61,044 bases of DNA from NCBI GenBank assembly GCA_021772565.1, contig JAJFLR010000113.1:1-61044 (forward strand), in the 5' to 3' direction. Position numbers and translations under genes: made by a program. The DNA comes from Opitutales bacterium. Lineage in GTDB: Bacteria > Verrucomicrobiota > Verrucomicrobiia > Opitutales > JAJFLR01. Below, piece by piece: positions 49,115 to 60,611 of the stretch; position 1 is the stretch's first letter; each line of letters starts with the position of its first letter. The notes beneath the pieces were generated by a model. The model ran no database searches and was not told the origin of the DNA. It worked only from the letters and a program-made list of their open reading frames with translations.

Positions 49115-49957
49115 TTATTTGATTAATTTATCATTTGTTTTTTCAAGCCATTGTTTAGCTCTTGCATGATTGTAATTTTCTATTGCAATAGAAAAATTTT
49201 CTCTTGCTTTGTCATATTCTTTAGTCTCATAAAATACTCTACCCATTTGATAATGTACTTTTCCGATTCTCGGATTATCTTTGCCGACATGAACATTAAA
49301 AATATCAATTGCTTTTCTGTACGAAATTAGAGCAGTGTCATATTCTTTTTATGCTTTATATACTTTGCCAATTGTCATGTAGTTATTTGCATAGCCGATT
49401 CTTCCAAATTTAGATTTATCACGTTTATTTAAAACATTTGATTTTTTAAGATAATCGAGAGCTTGATCATATTTTTCTGTTTGAAAATATACAATTGCCA
49501 TATTTCTAAATACCCCACCCAAACGGTCAAAGCTATTAGATCTTTTGTTAGAATATATAACTTCTGCCTGTTTGTAATAACTCAATGCCTTATCATATTC
49601 TTTAATTTTATTATAAATTATTCCTATATTATTAATGCTCGATTCAATATTCGGATGATTTTTATATAGAATTTTTCTTCTGATAGTTAGTGCACTTATA
49701 TGATGATTAATTGCTTTCTCATACTCCTTGATATATTGATAGGCTATTCCGATTTTTTCGTGAGTCATGGCGTTGATATATTTTTCCTTCTTTTTAAGAC
49801 TCAATTTTTCTAAGTGCTTAGTATAATGTTCAATAGCTTTTATCCAATTTTCTTTTTCAGACTGAACATTTCCTTTATCAAAGTCTGATCCCTGCAATTG
49901 GTGAAATGTAAGTGATGTTAATAGTAGTATTGAGAGTAATTGATTTATTGATTTCAT
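49115..49957 (-). pseudogene. Exported TPR-repeat protein interrupted by one in-frame TAA stop
   Basis: From the ATG at 49957 a signal peptide (about 1-23) and a run of kinesin-light-chain-type TPR units can be read. They include SSINNIGIIYNKIKEYDKAL, NMAIVYFQTEKYDQALDYL and YANNYMTIGKVYKA. A TAA at 49349-49351 ends the frame at 202 residues. The same frame continues without shift for 77 more codons (KEYDTALISYRKAI, then MGRVFYETKEYDKARENF and AKQWLEKTNDKLIK) to a stop at 49115. The downstream part is clearly the next TPR units, so one nonsense change has split the gene. It could be a pseudogene, a shortened but working protein, or a sequencing error. TPR proteins of this kind mediate protein contacts; the partner is unknown. 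Confidence 0.82.
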
Positions 49958-50070
49958 AATTAATATTATAGTATTTATTATTATTACTGAGTTTAGTGAT
50001 ATTGAATTTTTAATATCAGTTAATTCTTACTGAACATGAATTTACGTCATAGTGATTGTGTATTTATTAC

Positions 50071-50086
50071 AATGTATTAATACATT
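50071..50086. promoter_or_regulatory. Perfect 16-base palindrome in the gap between the TPR gene and the beta-helix gene
   Basis: AATGTATT followed by AATACATT is a perfect inverted repeat without spacer, 166 bases before the start of the giant protein and 113 bases before the TPR gene on the other strand. The surrounding 295 bases are AT-rich and hold no gene. A role as an operator is only suggested by position. Confidence 0.35.
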
Positions 50087-50252
50087 ACTATGCCCAGTAG
50101 TTGCATGTATTTGCTGTTTATCTACTGATAGAGAAAATATATTTACTGTAATTTACTCTTAAAAATGATATACAGCACAGATCTACTTATTAGTTAATAA
50201 TAATATTATCTATATTTTATTTGAAAGAAATTAACCTCAATGAAGAAAATAT

Positions 50253-53200
50253 ATGTCTACATTAATCACCTCAAATAATTGGAATCTTCATTTTTTATTA
50301 GGATCTTTGCTTCTACTAATTTGTAGCAATGTCTACAGTTTTACTGTCACAAATTTTGATCCTCCAAAAGGTCCAGTTGGTACGACGGTTACTTTTACCG
50401 GAAGCGGTTTTAAAACTGATTCAGTATACAAAATTCTTTTCGGTGGAATCGAAGCGAGTCAAGTAAGTGTTTCAGAGACAGAATTAAAATTTAATGTCAG
50501 TGCTGGCAGTAAATCCGGATTGGTTGAAATTATTGAAGATGGTGCCGTTACTCGATTGTCATTTCCATTTGAAGTTAACCGTAATATTACTGTTTCTTTT
50601 TCTCCACCACCGGGTATAAATCCGGTTGGCTATTTTATTACCACTGATGGATTTTCTACTACCGATATTGTCACAGGTAATGAACAGGTAAATGTTGCAG
50701 TTCCTATTGACCGGCCTAAAATTATTTGGGCGATGCGCGAAAATAATGATCCTGTATTTTTCACTGTTTCAATTCCTGATAAAAATTTGCTCAATATCAA
50801 TGCAAGTTCTACGGCTACTGGGTTGGTATATTTTTCACCTCTGTTTCAAAACTTTGATACCGACCGCACAAAATTTATTATAGAAACGATCGATAAATCA
50901 AATCAGGATCTCGCCGAAATTATCAGTGCAATAAGTGGAGATGCTCAGGATTATAATGGCAATCCATTGTATGAAGAAAAAATGCAAGCACTGATGACTA
51001 CTGTTCTTAAAGAATTAGAAACTCAGCCAACAGTCGTTACTTTGGCTCCTTCTGGGGGTGGTGTTGGTGATAGTAGTGACAGTGAGGCGGTTACTCTTAA
51101 CAAGGAGTTGAATCCAGATTATTCACAAACTTTACCGGCTACTAAGCAACAGTTAGAAGTAACAGTAGAAGATGATCCAAATAGTAATACTAGTCTGATA
51201 CTGACAGTCGATAAAGTTAAAGTTAATGGCAAAGAAGGTCTAACACCTCTAGATTGGCGAGTTGAGCTCAATTTAGTTGCACCATCAAAATTTCCTAATG
51301 GGTTTGATTCTATTAATGCAATGCAAGATGATGACGTTGTTGACCTGCTTCAAGAGTTATCAGTTGGGTTCGTCGCCGCCAAACTAGACACAGATAAATT
51401 AAATTACATAAGTACACTTTATAATGAAGCTCTCAATCTTCTGCCAGATAGTTTGAGCTTGGATTCAGGTTTAAGTGGTAACCAGTTTATAATTCCCAAA
51501 AACGTTCCTGCAATTTATATGATCGAGGCATATAGTGGAAACTTGTGGTATGGTGCTGGTTTACTGCCTAGTAGTGGACCGGCTAATTTTAGCAAAAATC
51601 AAAGTGCTCTATTGGCTAAGTTAGATCAAGGTGAAGAAAAATGGGCTGCAGCATTGCGAATCAATTTCATACAAACGGTTATAGATTTATTTGGTGCTGG
51701 AGTTGATCTAACAATATTTTCCGATCCAACTTGTTTGAATGATCTGGTTAATCTGCAAATTGACAATACCGGTGGAGCATTAATCACACAGCTAAGTGGC
51801 AGTAATGCTAATACCAACCGTGTTAATTTTTATGAGTTATTTAAAACCTTTGCCGGTACCGCTATCAACGTCTACGGAGGAAAACTGTTAAAGGGGAGTG
51901 CTGCGAATATTGCCGATCGGTTTGCCAGAGGTCTTGGGAAAACTTTATTGGGAACTCTTAACATTACTAAAAAGCTCAGTTTTATTGGCAATACTATTGA
52001 GCGATTTGCCGGTTATGCGTTACCGAGTACTTTGGCGGTTGAACGGTTTGTCGTTGTAGTTGGAAATCCTTTTGATCCGACTATCAGGAGTTTTCATCCG
52101 AAGACGGGTAGGGACGGAGATTTAATCACAATCAGTGGCAGTAATTTTCCTGACTCTAAAGATAAGCTAACAGTGAAATTTTGTAGATTTGATAGTACGG
52201 ATGGCGATAGCTCTGCAGAATTGTCAGCTGAAATCTTAACTTTGGACGGTAATGAATTAGTAGTAAAAGTTCCTGAAAATTGGCTGAGTACTTTTAGTAA
52301 CAAATTAAATGCTGCTATTTGCATTTTTAGTGAAGATGGAGAGTTGAGCAGCAGCCTTGCGTTGGAGGAGGGCTGTCGAGAATTCACTTATGTACGTCCT
52401 CCTGAAATCAATCCAGCTGATCCGGATGTCATCGATCCAAAAGTTGTGGCGCCTGGAGGAGTCATCCGAATCAAAGGTAAGTTTTTTGACGGCGAAGCTC
52501 GGTTAAGAAATATTGTCTTATTGGATGGCGTGCAAGAACTACAAATCGTCAATGCTTCCGATACTTTTATTACAGTTAGGCTATCTGGTTCATTAAGTGA
52601 AGGTCAGCATACATTATCGGTGAAATTAGGTGATATTGTAACGCAAACTGTTAATTTTACTATTGTTAACCCGACTAGTACGAATTCAGGATTTAGTTCA
52701 TTTGCCACCACAATCAGAGTGAATCTACTTGATATGAGTAATAATGCGGCTGATGGCAAAATTAGTATTTTCGAAGCTTTTGCTTTTGCTCGTGGTGATT
52801 TGGGTCGTGGTCTCGAACAACATGATCCTCGTGAGTCTCTTCCTTTTGATCATCCGAATAAAATACCGTTCACTCCACGTGAAACTGATTTTGTTAATGG
52901 TGATGACAATGCTGGTTTTGGTGGAGGACCAAACGTTGTCGATCGTATTAGCCTCGATAGTAGTGTCGCAACTGATCCACCTCCTGTCGTAATTTTATCC
53001 GCACCGATCCCAGCTCTTTCAAAAGGAGATGAATATGACCTGCGGATCGTTTTCGATGGTGCTGGGTTACCTGCCGACTCCAATGGTTTAACATTTGATG
53101 GCGATGAAGCAATTACAGTTAAAAATTTTATTCTTCGAAATTTTGATGGTCACGGTGTGTTAATAACAAACGGCACACAAAATATAAATTTAGTAGATGT

Positions 53201-56200
53201 CGGTGTTGAAAATTGTGGCGGTAATGGATTTTTCTTAACCGGTGATGTGACAAATAATATATTGATTGATAATAAAGTTACTAACGCTGGAGAAAATGGA
53301 ATTCTATTATCCGGCGCCGGCGTCAAATATAATATTGCCGATCAAACTGCAATCTCAACTAACGATGTATTAGGGAAATATGAAGACTGTTCTGGCTATG
53401 GTGTGCTAATTGAAGATGGAGCAACATTCAATCAGGTTTCACCTGGCACCTGCAGACGTAATACTCTCGGCGGAGTTAGAGTCATTGGCGAAAGTACTGA
53501 CTTTAATGTAATTGGCATTAATTCGAATGTCAGACCTCGATTTAGTGATGTCTATAACAATGGTGGTTATGGTGTTTATCTAGGACCAGGTGTGAATCAA
53601 ACTGTTGTTCGTTGGATCAATCCTGCAGGCAATCAGCTTGACGGAATTTTACTGGAAGGCCCTGATTGCTCATTCAATCAATTGGATGGCATTTTTACCG
53701 GTATGGATTATTTTACTGATCCCTCTACGCCAACTCTACTGGAAAATAATGGCAGTGGTATTAGATTAATCAACGGTGCACATCACAATTTGCTCGGTAG
53801 CATGACTCCGGGTGGATCAGGAGAACGCGGTTCTATAATAGGTAATATAAATAGCGGTATTTTACTCGACGGCGCTGATACAGCATTTAATACCATAACG
53901 CGAATGAACATAGGGGATAATGAAACTTCATTTGCCTTTCCGGTAACGTATTCTCCAAATGGGCAAGCTGGTATTCATATACGAAATGGCAGTCATAATA
54001 ATATACTGGGAAACTACCACAGTTTTCTTGATCTTCATATTCTCGGTCAGGTAGCCGGTATTTTAATCGAGGGTGAGAATACCCACAGTAACACGATTTT
54101 GGGTAACCAGATTGGCTCATTTCATGGATTTATAACAATACCTGAAGAAGGAAAAAATACTGTTGGTATCCATTTAAAAGATAAAACTTATGGTAATACA
54201 ATTGGTTTACCGGGAGCCCGTTTTCAATTTCAAATCGGATCTGATTTTTTTATTTATCAAGGTCACAATATTATTACCAACTCTACTGAAGCTGGAATTT
54301 TAATTGAAAATGCTGGGTCTAACGACACAAATATTCTAGCATTACAGAAACAACCAAATGTTATTCAAAATAATCGGATTGGAGAAAATCAACCTGGGAA
54401 TGATGAACCGAATAAAGTGGGAATTAAGATAATTGGCAATGAACTCTCTAATATTATAGGTGGTAGCAGGAAAACTTTAGGTAATAGAATTTTCTTCAAC
54501 GACGATGCTGGTATTCATTTTGAAAATGTGGTTGGGAATAGTAACAATAATCTCAGAATTGATCTAAGAAATAACCTCATTGAAAACAATGGATTGAATT
54601 TTGCCACAAACCCGGGTGATCCTTTCTTGGCCGCACCCAAAGGGGTAGGGCTATTGGTAAGTGGCACTTCCGAAAATCTGCTTATCGGCAAATCATTTTT
54701 TAATGTGAATGAAATTAAGAAAAATGTCGTTGGTGTCTATTTTGACGCAGTTAAAAATAATGAGCTTCGATCAATGCGAATTTCTGAAAATATTTTTTCC
54801 GGAGTATTCTTAAGAGATTCTGAAAATATCACTGTCGGAGGTACTGGTCGATTGTCTCGTAATCTGATTTATAAAAACGGCAGTAACAGTGCTAATCAAG
54901 GTGGTGTTGTAATCTCAAAAGGGAAGAAAAATATTATAAGATCAAACAGTATCGGTATCGAAGACAGACTCGTTAAAACAAACGGCAATCTTGGTGATGG
55001 AGTGATTATAGTCGATTCATCGCAAAATAAAATAGGGGATAGCTCGGCAACGACTAACAATGAGATTGGCGATAATAAAAACGGTGTCGTTATTAAAGGC
55101 TCAAACAGTTTTGCAAATTTAGTCGCTGGTAATTATATTGGGGTCGATCGATTTTCGTTAAGTCATCCAAATTCACAAAATGGTGTTCTGATAACGGATG
55201 CTGCGCATAATAATTTAGTCGGGGGTCAAGATGATGAACTATTACAGGGGATTGTTTTTACCGGTGCCTCACGTAATATAATTCATCATAATACTCAATA
55301 CGGTGTTGCTGTTGAAGGATCAGCTGCCGCAAATGCCATTTTGCGAAATCGTATTCATCAAAATACTCTCGGAGGTATCAAACACAATTCAGGTGGCAAC
55401 AATAATCAGCAACCACCTATTCAAGGTGCATTAGATGATGGAGTCATCCGCGGCGAAGTTCCCGATTTAGCTTCAGTGCCGGTTGGCAGCATTATTGAAG
55501 TCTTTGATAATCCGCTAGGGCCAATAATTGGTGCGGCTCCTCGTCGACAAGGTTATCGTTATTTAGGACGCACGTTAGTTGATACCGGTGGCATTTGGCG
55601 TCTCGATGTTGCGCAACCATTTAGTAATCGTTTAACGATGACTGCTACCAACGTGAACACCGGTTCGACTTCCGAATTCGGTACTGATATTGATTTCGAT
55701 CCAATATTAAGTGTTGGACGTTCAGATGGAATGGATCCGGCAAATGGCTTTGTCCCGTCAGACGTTATGAATTTTTCTGTTCTATCAATTACTGTTGAGC
55801 CGACCAATGGAACAGCAATTGTTGGTTTTGTAAAATTTAAAGCAAGTGGTACACTCAATGAGCTAACGGATTTGACCGGCGCAAGTTTAGTGGTCGATGC
55901 AGATAGAAATGGCGTAATTGATGATGTAGATATCACAATTGGCAGCAATGCTACATTTGATACTGATGATGGTACAGTAACGTTCGTTACCGATTCTATC
56001 GAACTCGACGAAAAAACTACACAACAATGGGTTTTAGTCTATCACCTGGCACACCCAGTTGCAGATGGCACAACATTTTCAGCTTCATTAGTTGATGCTG
56101 CAAATATTCCGGCAACATTTATACAACCGTTTGATTTACCAGCTGTGCACGTTGGCCAATTTCCAATCGAATCTGACAATTTGACAATTGGCAGCAGCGA

Positions 56201-56594
56201 AATTGATAATTGGAAGAGTCAAAGATTTTCAGCGGCACAATTAAGTGATAGCAATATTAGTGGTCCATTTGCTGATCCAGATAAGGATGGTTTATCAAAT
56301 CTTCTTGAACATGCACTCGGCACTGATCCATTGCTGCATGGATCTGGCGCTGCAATTACATTTGATACAACTAAAAGATTTTTTCAATATAAGCGTCTTA
56401 AATCCAGAAGTCACTTACGTTATGATATTGAAGTTTCTGATGATCTAAATACCTGGTTGATTGGTCCAGGATTAGTCGAAGAGATGTCAGTCACCGATAA
56501 TAACGATACTCAAACAGTTACCTTAAATTTACTTAATGACATGAATCTGGAAAAACTAAAAAGCTTTGCCCGTTTGAAAGTACGTTTAAAATAG
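50253..56594 (+). CDS. Giant secreted parallel beta-helix protein with IPT/TIG domains
   Basis: The 2113-residue protein has a signal peptide (about 1-30, hydrophobic LLLLICSNVYS) and an IPT/TIG domain (about 31-110; DPPKGPVGTTVTFTGSGF). Two more IPT/TIG domains lie at about 606-715 (SFHPKTGRDGDLITISGSNF) and 716-808 (DPKVVAPGGVIRIKGKFF). From about 950 to 1720 it is an array of right-handed beta-helix turns with NGIxL, GVxLxDG and NxIIGN-like words, as in polysaccharide-binding or lyase proteins and large adhesins. Near the end, DPDKDGLSNLLEHALGTDP (about 2008-2026) is a calcium-type repeat, then a beta-rich tail (FFQYKRL, YDIEVSDDLNTWLIGPG), an arrangement common in Verrucomicrobiota. No catalytic residues can be assigned. 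It is likely a surface or released binding protein, or an enzyme on glycans. Confidence 0.9.
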   Translation: MSTLITSNNWNLHFLLGSLLLLICSNVYSFTVTNFDPPKGPVGTTVTFTGSGFKTDSVYKILFGGIEASQVSVSETELKFNVSAGSKSGLVEIIEDGAVTRLSFPFEVNRNITVSFSPPPGINPVGYFITTDGFSTTDIVTGNEQVNVAVPIDRPKIIWAMRENNDPVFFTVSIPDKNLLNINASSTATGLVYFSPLFQNFDTDRTKFIIETIDKSNQDLAEIISAISGDAQDYNGNPLYEEKMQALMTTVLKELETQPTVVTLAPSGGGVGDSSDSEAVTLNKELNPDYSQTLPATKQQLEVTVEDDPNSNTSLILTVDKVKVNGKEGLTPLDWRVELNLVAPSKFPNGFDSINAMQDDDVVDLLQELSVGFVAAKLDTDKLNYISTLYNEALNLLPDSLSLDSGLSGNQFIIPKNVPAIYMIEAYSGNLWYGAGLLPSSGPANFSKNQSALLAKLDQGEEKWAAALRINFIQTVIDLFGAGVDLTIFSDPTCLNDLVNLQIDNTGGALITQLSGSNANTNRVNFYELFKTFAGTAINVYGGKLLKGSAANIADRFARGLGKTLLGTLNITKKLSFIGNTIERFAGYALPSTLAVERFVVVVGNPFDPTIRSFHPKTGRDGDLITISGSNFPDSKDKLTVKFCRFDSTDGDSSAELSAEILTLDGNELVVKVPENWLSTFSNKLNAAICIFSEDGELSSSLALEEGCREFTYVRPPEINPADPDVIDPKVVAPGGVIRIKGKFFDGEARLRNIVLLDGVQELQIVNASDTFITVRLSGSLSEGQHTLSVKLGDIVTQTVNFTIVNPTSTNSGFSSFATTIRVNLLDMSNNAADGKISIFEAFAFARGDLGRGLEQHDPRESLPFDHPNKIPFTPRETDFVNGDDNAGFGGGPNVVDRISLDSSVATDPPPVVILSAPIPALSKGDEYDLRIVFDGAGLPADSNGLTFDGDEAITVKNFILRNFDGHGVLITNGTQNINLVDVGVENCGGNGFFLTGDVTNNILIDNKVTNAGENGILLSGAGVKYNIADQTAISTNDVLGKYEDCSGYGVLIEDGATFNQVSPGTCRRNTLGGVRVIGESTDFNVIGINSNVRPRFSDVYNNGGYGVYLGPGVNQTVVRWINPAGNQLDGILLEGPDCSFNQLDGIFTGMDYFTDPSTPTLLENNGSGIRLINGAHHNLLGSMTPGGSGERGSIIGNINSGILLDGADTAFNTITRMNIGDNETSFAFPVTYSPNGQAGIHIRNGSHNNILGNYHSFLDLHILGQVAGILIEGENTHSNTILGNQIGSFHGFITIPEEGKNTVGIHLKDKTYGNTIGLPGARFQFQIGSDFFIYQGHNIITNSTEAGILIENAGSNDTNILALQKQPNVIQNNRIGENQPGNDEPNKVGIKIIGNELSNIIGGSRKTLGNRIFFNDDAGIHFENVVGNSNNNLRIDLRNNLIENNGLNFATNPGDPFLAAPKGVGLLVSGTSENLLIGKSFFNVNEIKKNVVGVYFDAVKNNELRSMRISENIFSGVFLRDSENITVGGTGRLSRNLIYKNGSNSANQGGVVISKGKKNIIRSNSIGIEDRLVKTNGNLGDGVIIVDSSQNKIGDSSATTNNEIGDNKNGVVIKGSNSFANLVAGNYIGVDRFSLSHPNSQNGVLITDAAHNNLVGGQDDELLQGIVFTGASRNIIHHNTQYGVAVEGSAAANAILRNRIHQNTLGGIKHNSGGNNNQQPPIQGALDDGVIRGEVPDLASVPVGSIIEVFDNPLGPIIGAAPRRQGYRYLGRTLVDTGGIWRLDVAQPFSNRLTMTATNVNTGSTSEFGTDIDFDPILSVGRSDGMDPANGFVPSDVMNFSVLSITVEPTNGTAIVGFVKFKASGTLNELTDLTGASLVVDADRNGVIDDVDITIGSNATFDTDDGTVTFVTDSIELDEKTTQQWVLVYHLAHPVADGTTFSASLVDAANIPATFIQPFDLPAVHVGQFPIESDNLTIGSSEIDNWKSQRFSAAQLSDSNISGPFADPDKDGLSNLLEHALGTDPLLHGSGAAITFDTTKRFFQYKRLKSRSHLRYDIEVSDDLNTWLIGPGLVEEMSVTDNNDTQTVTLNLLNDMNLEKLKSFARLKVRLK

Positions 56595-56641
56595 CAAACT
56601 TTTCTAAATAAAAAAATTAAATTGATTTAAATAATTTTCTA

Positions 56642-59600
56642 TTAACTCTCCTGCTTTTTCATCCATTTGGGTTTCTCAGGAACTGGCACTGGTTTTGGTT
56701 TTATAATGGCATCTAAAACTGCCTCATGTTTTTTTAGTTTATTAAATTTTTCCAAATTAAATTTCCATGAAAGGGATGCTGCAATTTCTGCCATAACGAC
56801 TTTATTTTTCTCTACTAAAAAACCGATATGCATTTTTGTTTCTCCGTAGGCATCCATGATCTCATTGTAAAGTTCGTTGAGAAATTCTTCTGCATTTTTA
56901 TTTGGGTCGAGAATCCAATCAACTTTTTTAATTAATTCTGGGATCAGTGGTTCAAGAGTTTTTGCTTTATCACCACTGAGTACAGCATCACCGTTACGTT
57001 GATTAACTGATCCAGTTAAAATCAATACATTGCCGGGTTCTAAAACATTTTCACACGCTGCATATTGTCGGGTATAAATATTTATATTGTAGCTGGATTT
57101 ACGCGTGGCCAAATTTAAGATTCCCCAAGGTTGATTATCTTTGCGTGATATTTTTTTGGAAAAATGAGAGACCACACCACATAACCTGAAAGGTGAGCGA
57201 TCTTCTAAATCTCTATAGTTATCACCTTGAATTGAATCGAGTGCTTCAGTAAATCCTTCAAATCGATTCATCGGGTGTCCTGAAACGTAGAAACCTAATA
57301 ATTCTTTTTCAAAATTGAGTTTTTCAACCAGCGATAAACTATCTGTTTCAGTCCCATTTTGAGTGCTATTTGAGCCATTTGAAAATTGTTTTGAATCCAT
57401 CGGTGAAACTTCCAACAAATCAAAAAACGAACCCTGGCCTAATTCACGATCGCGTTGTATTGCCGCGGCGTCTTTTATTAAACTATCTATATTATCCAGA
57501 AGATTTCCGCGCTGATTATTTGTAGAGTCAAAGGCGCCAGTTTTGATCATAGATTCCATGACTCTTCGATTAATTGATTTTGAATCCATACGGATTGAGA
57601 AATCACGAAAGTCTTCAAAATTTCCGTTTTCTGATCGTTCATCTAAAATTCTGTGGGCTGCGGCATCGCCAACACCTTTAATGGCACCCAAACCAAAGCG
57701 TATGCTGCCATTTATATTTTCCGTATTATCATTTGAATCAATATTTAAAACCGGAGTAAAATTTTCCAGTGAATGATTAATATCAGGTCCAAGCACCGGA
57801 ATACCTAACGCTGTGCATTCATCAACAAAATGTGAAACTTTATCGGCATTTCCTAATTCGTTTGAAAGAACTGCAGCCATAAACTGCACCGGATAATTAG
57901 CTTTTAGATAGGCTGTTTGGAAACTTAATATCGCGTAGGCAGCAGAGTGAGATTTGTTGAATCCGTATCCGGCAAATTTATCCAGAATATTAAAAATTTC
58001 GATGGCAATTTTTTTGTCAATACCATGAGTATGCTTTGCACCTTTAATGAAAACCTCTCGTTGCTCATCCATTACATCCTGATCCTTTTTACCCATTGCA
58101 CGTCGCAGAATGTCTGCTTCACCTAATGTGTATCCGGCAATAATTTTGGCTGCTTCCATGACTTGCTCCTGATATACCATGACGCCATAGGTTTCTCGAC
58201 AAACTTCTTCCAGTAAAGGATGAGGATATTTAATACTGGATGGATCGTTTTTACCTTTGATGTAATCAGGGATCCAATCCATCGGTCCGGGTCGATAGAG
58301 TGCAATCAGGGCAACAATTTCATCGATATTATTCATGTTGAATTGTCGACAAAGTGACTGCATGCCACCCGATTCCATTTGAAATACTCCAACTGTTTTG
58401 GCATCGTTTAAAAGTTGAAACGTTTTTTCATCTTCAAATGGCAGTTCATTAATTTTAAAATCCGGCTTTACAGTGCGCCTGACATTTTCTTCAGCATCGG
58501 CAATAACGGTCAGTGTTTTCAACCCTAGAAAATCCATTTTTAACAAACCCAACTTTTCAACTGGACCTTTTGGGTACTGAGTAGTTAGAGCTCCTTCCTG
58601 CATAAAAACAGGAATGTAATCAGTGAGCGGTTTGTCGGAAATTATAACACCCGCAGCGTGAGTTCCGGTGTTGCGAATCATGCCTTCAATAACTTTCCCA
58701 TTGCTGATTATTTTTTTTGCCAACGGATTATTTTCAACTTCACTCCGCAATTCCTTACTTTTTTCTATAGATTTTTCTAAAGTTATTTTCAGGTCATCGG
58801 GAACCATCTTAGCAATTCGGTCAGCTTCAGAATAAGGAATGTCTAAAACACGCGCAACATCGCGAACAACCATTTTGGCGCCAAACGTTCCGAAAGTAAT
58901 AATATTTGCGACACAATCTTTACCGTATTTATTACGGACATATTCAATCACCTTATCGCGACCTCGAATGCAAAAATCGATATCAAAATCGGGTGGAGAG
59001 ACACGATCCGGGTTAAGAAAACGTTCAAAGAGAAGTTTAAATCGAATCGGGTCAATATCGGTAATGCGCAAAAGATAGGCTACTATACATCCGGCCCCTG
59101 AACCGCGACCTGGACCAACCGGGATATTCTCTTTTTGAGCCCAGGCTATAAAATCCCAAACAATCAAAAAGTAATCGAGGAATCCGGTATTTTCAATTAT
59201 CTCTAATTCGTAGTCCAAACGATCGACCAGCATTTTTGCTCTGACAGAATTTTTACTGCTTTCAAAATTATGATAGTCCACATCATAACGTTCCTTTAAC
59301 CCTTGAATACAAAGTTCTTTAATGTATTCTGAATTGGAAAATTTTTTTTCTTTAATTTCGACTGGTTGTTCAAATACTGGATAATGATTCTCTCCGAAGG
59401 GAAGTTTAACATCACACATCTCTGCTACTGTGCGCGTATTTAAAAGAGAGTCAGGCCGTTCTCCAAAAACTTTCAGCATTTCATCTTTCGACTTAAGATA
59501 AAATTGATCGTTGGCATAACGTAGACGTTTTTCATCGGCCAATTTACTGCCGGTTTGGATACAGAGTAGGGCATCATGAGGATGCGAATCAGTACAGTTT

Positions 59601-60241
59601 ACATAATGAACGTCATTTGAGCAGACAACTTTTAGTTTAAATTCATCAGCTAATTTCAGAAGGCCGGGTACAATTTTAATTTGTTCTTCAATGCCATGAT
59701 CTTGAATTTCTACAAAATAATTTTCTCTACCAAATATTTGAATAAATTTATCGATCCATTTTCGTGCCTCATCAAATTTTTCCTGAACCAACATTTGCGG
59801 AACGATTCCCTGAAGACAGCCGGTAAAGCCAATTAATCCTTTTGCGTGTTGTTCCAAACGTTCAATGTCACTGCGAGGTTTATAATAAAATCCATTAACG
59901 TGGGCGTCAGAGACAAGTTTTGTTAAATTTTTATAACCTTCAAAATCTTTTGCCAACAGACCCATATGGTAATATTTATGTGTTTTCCGATCGGGTCGTA
60001 ATGTTCTATCGTGCGTGACTAAATATATTTCACAACCGAGAAGGGGTTTCACACCAATTTTTGCTGCATTTTGGTAAAAATCTATCAGACCAAATAAATT
60101 ACCGTGATCGGTGATGGATACCGATTTCATTCCAAGATCTGCAGTACGCTGCATCAACCGATCAATCCGGCAGCACCCATCAAGAAGGCTATAGTCGGTA
60201 TGAACGTGTAAATGGACAAAATCCTCATCGGCAACTTTCAT
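56642..60241 (-). CDS. dnaE: DNA polymerase III alpha subunit
   Basis: DnaE is the replicative polymerase's catalytic subunit. The N-terminal PHP domain opens with [15 protein letters not shown]. The palm has the metal-binding triad region PPDFDIDFC, with Asp420 and Asp422 (equivalent to E. coli Asp401 and Asp403), and [17 protein letters not shown] is the family's nucleotide region. [39 protein letters not shown] and [21 protein letters not shown] are further landmarks, and an OB-fold lies near 1005-1100. The frame extends upstream to 60304, but the Met at 60241 gives the usual DnaE beginning and 1200 residues. There is no intein. It converges with the beta-helix gene, 47 bases apart. Confidence 0.98.
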   Translation of the reverse strand: MKVADEDFVHLHVHTDYSLLDGCCRIDRLMQRTADLGMKSVSITDHGNLFGLIDFYQNAAKIGVKPLLGCEIYLVTHDRTLRPDRKTHKYYHMGLLAKDFEGYKNLTKLVSDAHVNGFYYKPRSDIERLEQHAKGLIGFTGCLQGIVPQMLVQEKFDEARKWIDKFIQIFGRENYFVEIQDHGIEEQIKIVPGLLKLADEFKLKVVCSNDVHYVNCTDSHPHDALLCIQTGSKLADEKRLRYANDQFYLKSKDEMLKVFGERPDSLLNTRTVAEMCDVKLPFGENHYPVFEQPVEIKEKKFSNSEYIKELCIQGLKERYDVDYHNFESSKNSVRAKMLVDRLDYELEIIENTGFLDYFLIVWDFIAWAQKENIPVGPGRGSGAGCIVAYLLRITDIDPIRFKLLFERFLNPDRVSPPDFDIDFCIRGRDKVIEYVRNKYGKDCVANIITFGTFGAKMVVRDVARVLDIPYSEADRIAKMVPDDLKITLEKSIEKSKELRSEVENNPLAKKIISNGKVIEGMIRNTGTHAAGVIISDKPLTDYIPVFMQEGALTTQYPKGPVEKLGLLKMDFLGLKTLTVIADAEENVRRTVKPDFKINELPFEDEKTFQLLNDAKTVGVFQMESGGMQSLCRQFNMNNIDEIVALIALYRPGPMDWIPDYIKGKNDPSSIKYPHPLLEEVCRETYGVMVYQEQVMEAAKIIAGYTLGEADILRRAMGKKDQDVMDEQREVFIKGAKHTHGIDKKIAIEIFNILDKFAGYGFNKSHSAAYAILSFQTAYLKANYPVQFMAAVLSNELGNADKVSHFVDECTALGIPVLGPDINHSLENFTPVLNIDSNDNTENINGSIRFGLGAIKGVGDAAAHRILDERSENGNFEDFRDFSIRMDSKSINRRVMESMIKTGAFDSTNNQRGNLLDNIDSLIKDAAAIQRDRELGQGSFFDLLEVSPMDSKQFSNGSNSTQNGTETDSLSLVEKLNFEKELLGFYVSGHPMNRFEGFTEALDSIQGDNYRDLEDRSPFRLCGVVSHFSKKISRKDNQPWGILNLATRKSSYNINIYTRQYAACENVLEPGNVLILTGSVNQRNGDAVLSGDKAKTLEPLIPELIKKVDWILDPNKNAEEFLNELYNEIMDAYGETKMHIGFLVEKNKVVMAEIAASLSWKFNLEKFNKLKKHEAVLDAIIKPKPVPVPEKPKWMKKQES

Positions 60242-60306
60242 TAATTTGATATGAATCTTTATATATAGGCAAAGCAAGTTGTAGTTGCTAAGATTTATTA
60301 ACATTT

Positions 60307-60534
60307 ATACTGGTTCTGGAAAATAATTTCACAAAGTAATTTGATAAATTTTATAAGCTCAATTTAGATAGATTACTTTGTACAGCCGTCGTAGCCAGAG
60401 GCTACTATGGCGTAGTCGGCTCGCTTTGCTCCTCGCAATGACAACGGTGTTTTCATTTGTCATTGCGAATTCGACTTTAGTCGAATGTGGCAATCCAGCT
60501 GAATTTTTGTGAAATTATTTTCTGGAATCAGTAT
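60307..60534. mobile_element. MITE-like element with 29-base terminal inverted repeats, nested CATTGCGA palindrome
   Basis: Atactggttctggaaaata at 60307 begins a 29-base arm (60307-60335) that returns in reverse complement at 60506-60534 with three mismatches. Both ends can be read as TA-flanked (ta at 60306-60307 and 60534-60535), as left by Tc1/IS630-type insertion. Inside lies the perfect inverted pair tcgcaatgacaa (60433-60444) and ttgtcattgcga (60457-60468), plus GGCTACTATGGCGTAGTC-type words. About 228 bases, no coding capacity. It fills the 307-base gap between dnaE and the antitoxin gene. Confidence 0.78.
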
Positions 60535-60611
60535 ATCTATAGATAGATTTTCACGATTGCTGTGTATTTTATTACTTGCAGCTATAATATTTTTATACTA
60601 CAAATGTAGTC

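Noticed and set aside
52744-56448. Several alternative frames within the beta-helix gene
   Set aside because: They are shadows of the long open frame in other frames and show no coding features of their own.
60242-60304. Longer start for dnaE at 60304
   Set aside because: The added 21 residues are hydrophobic and unlike DnaE N-termini, whereas Met at 60241 leads directly into the PHP domain.
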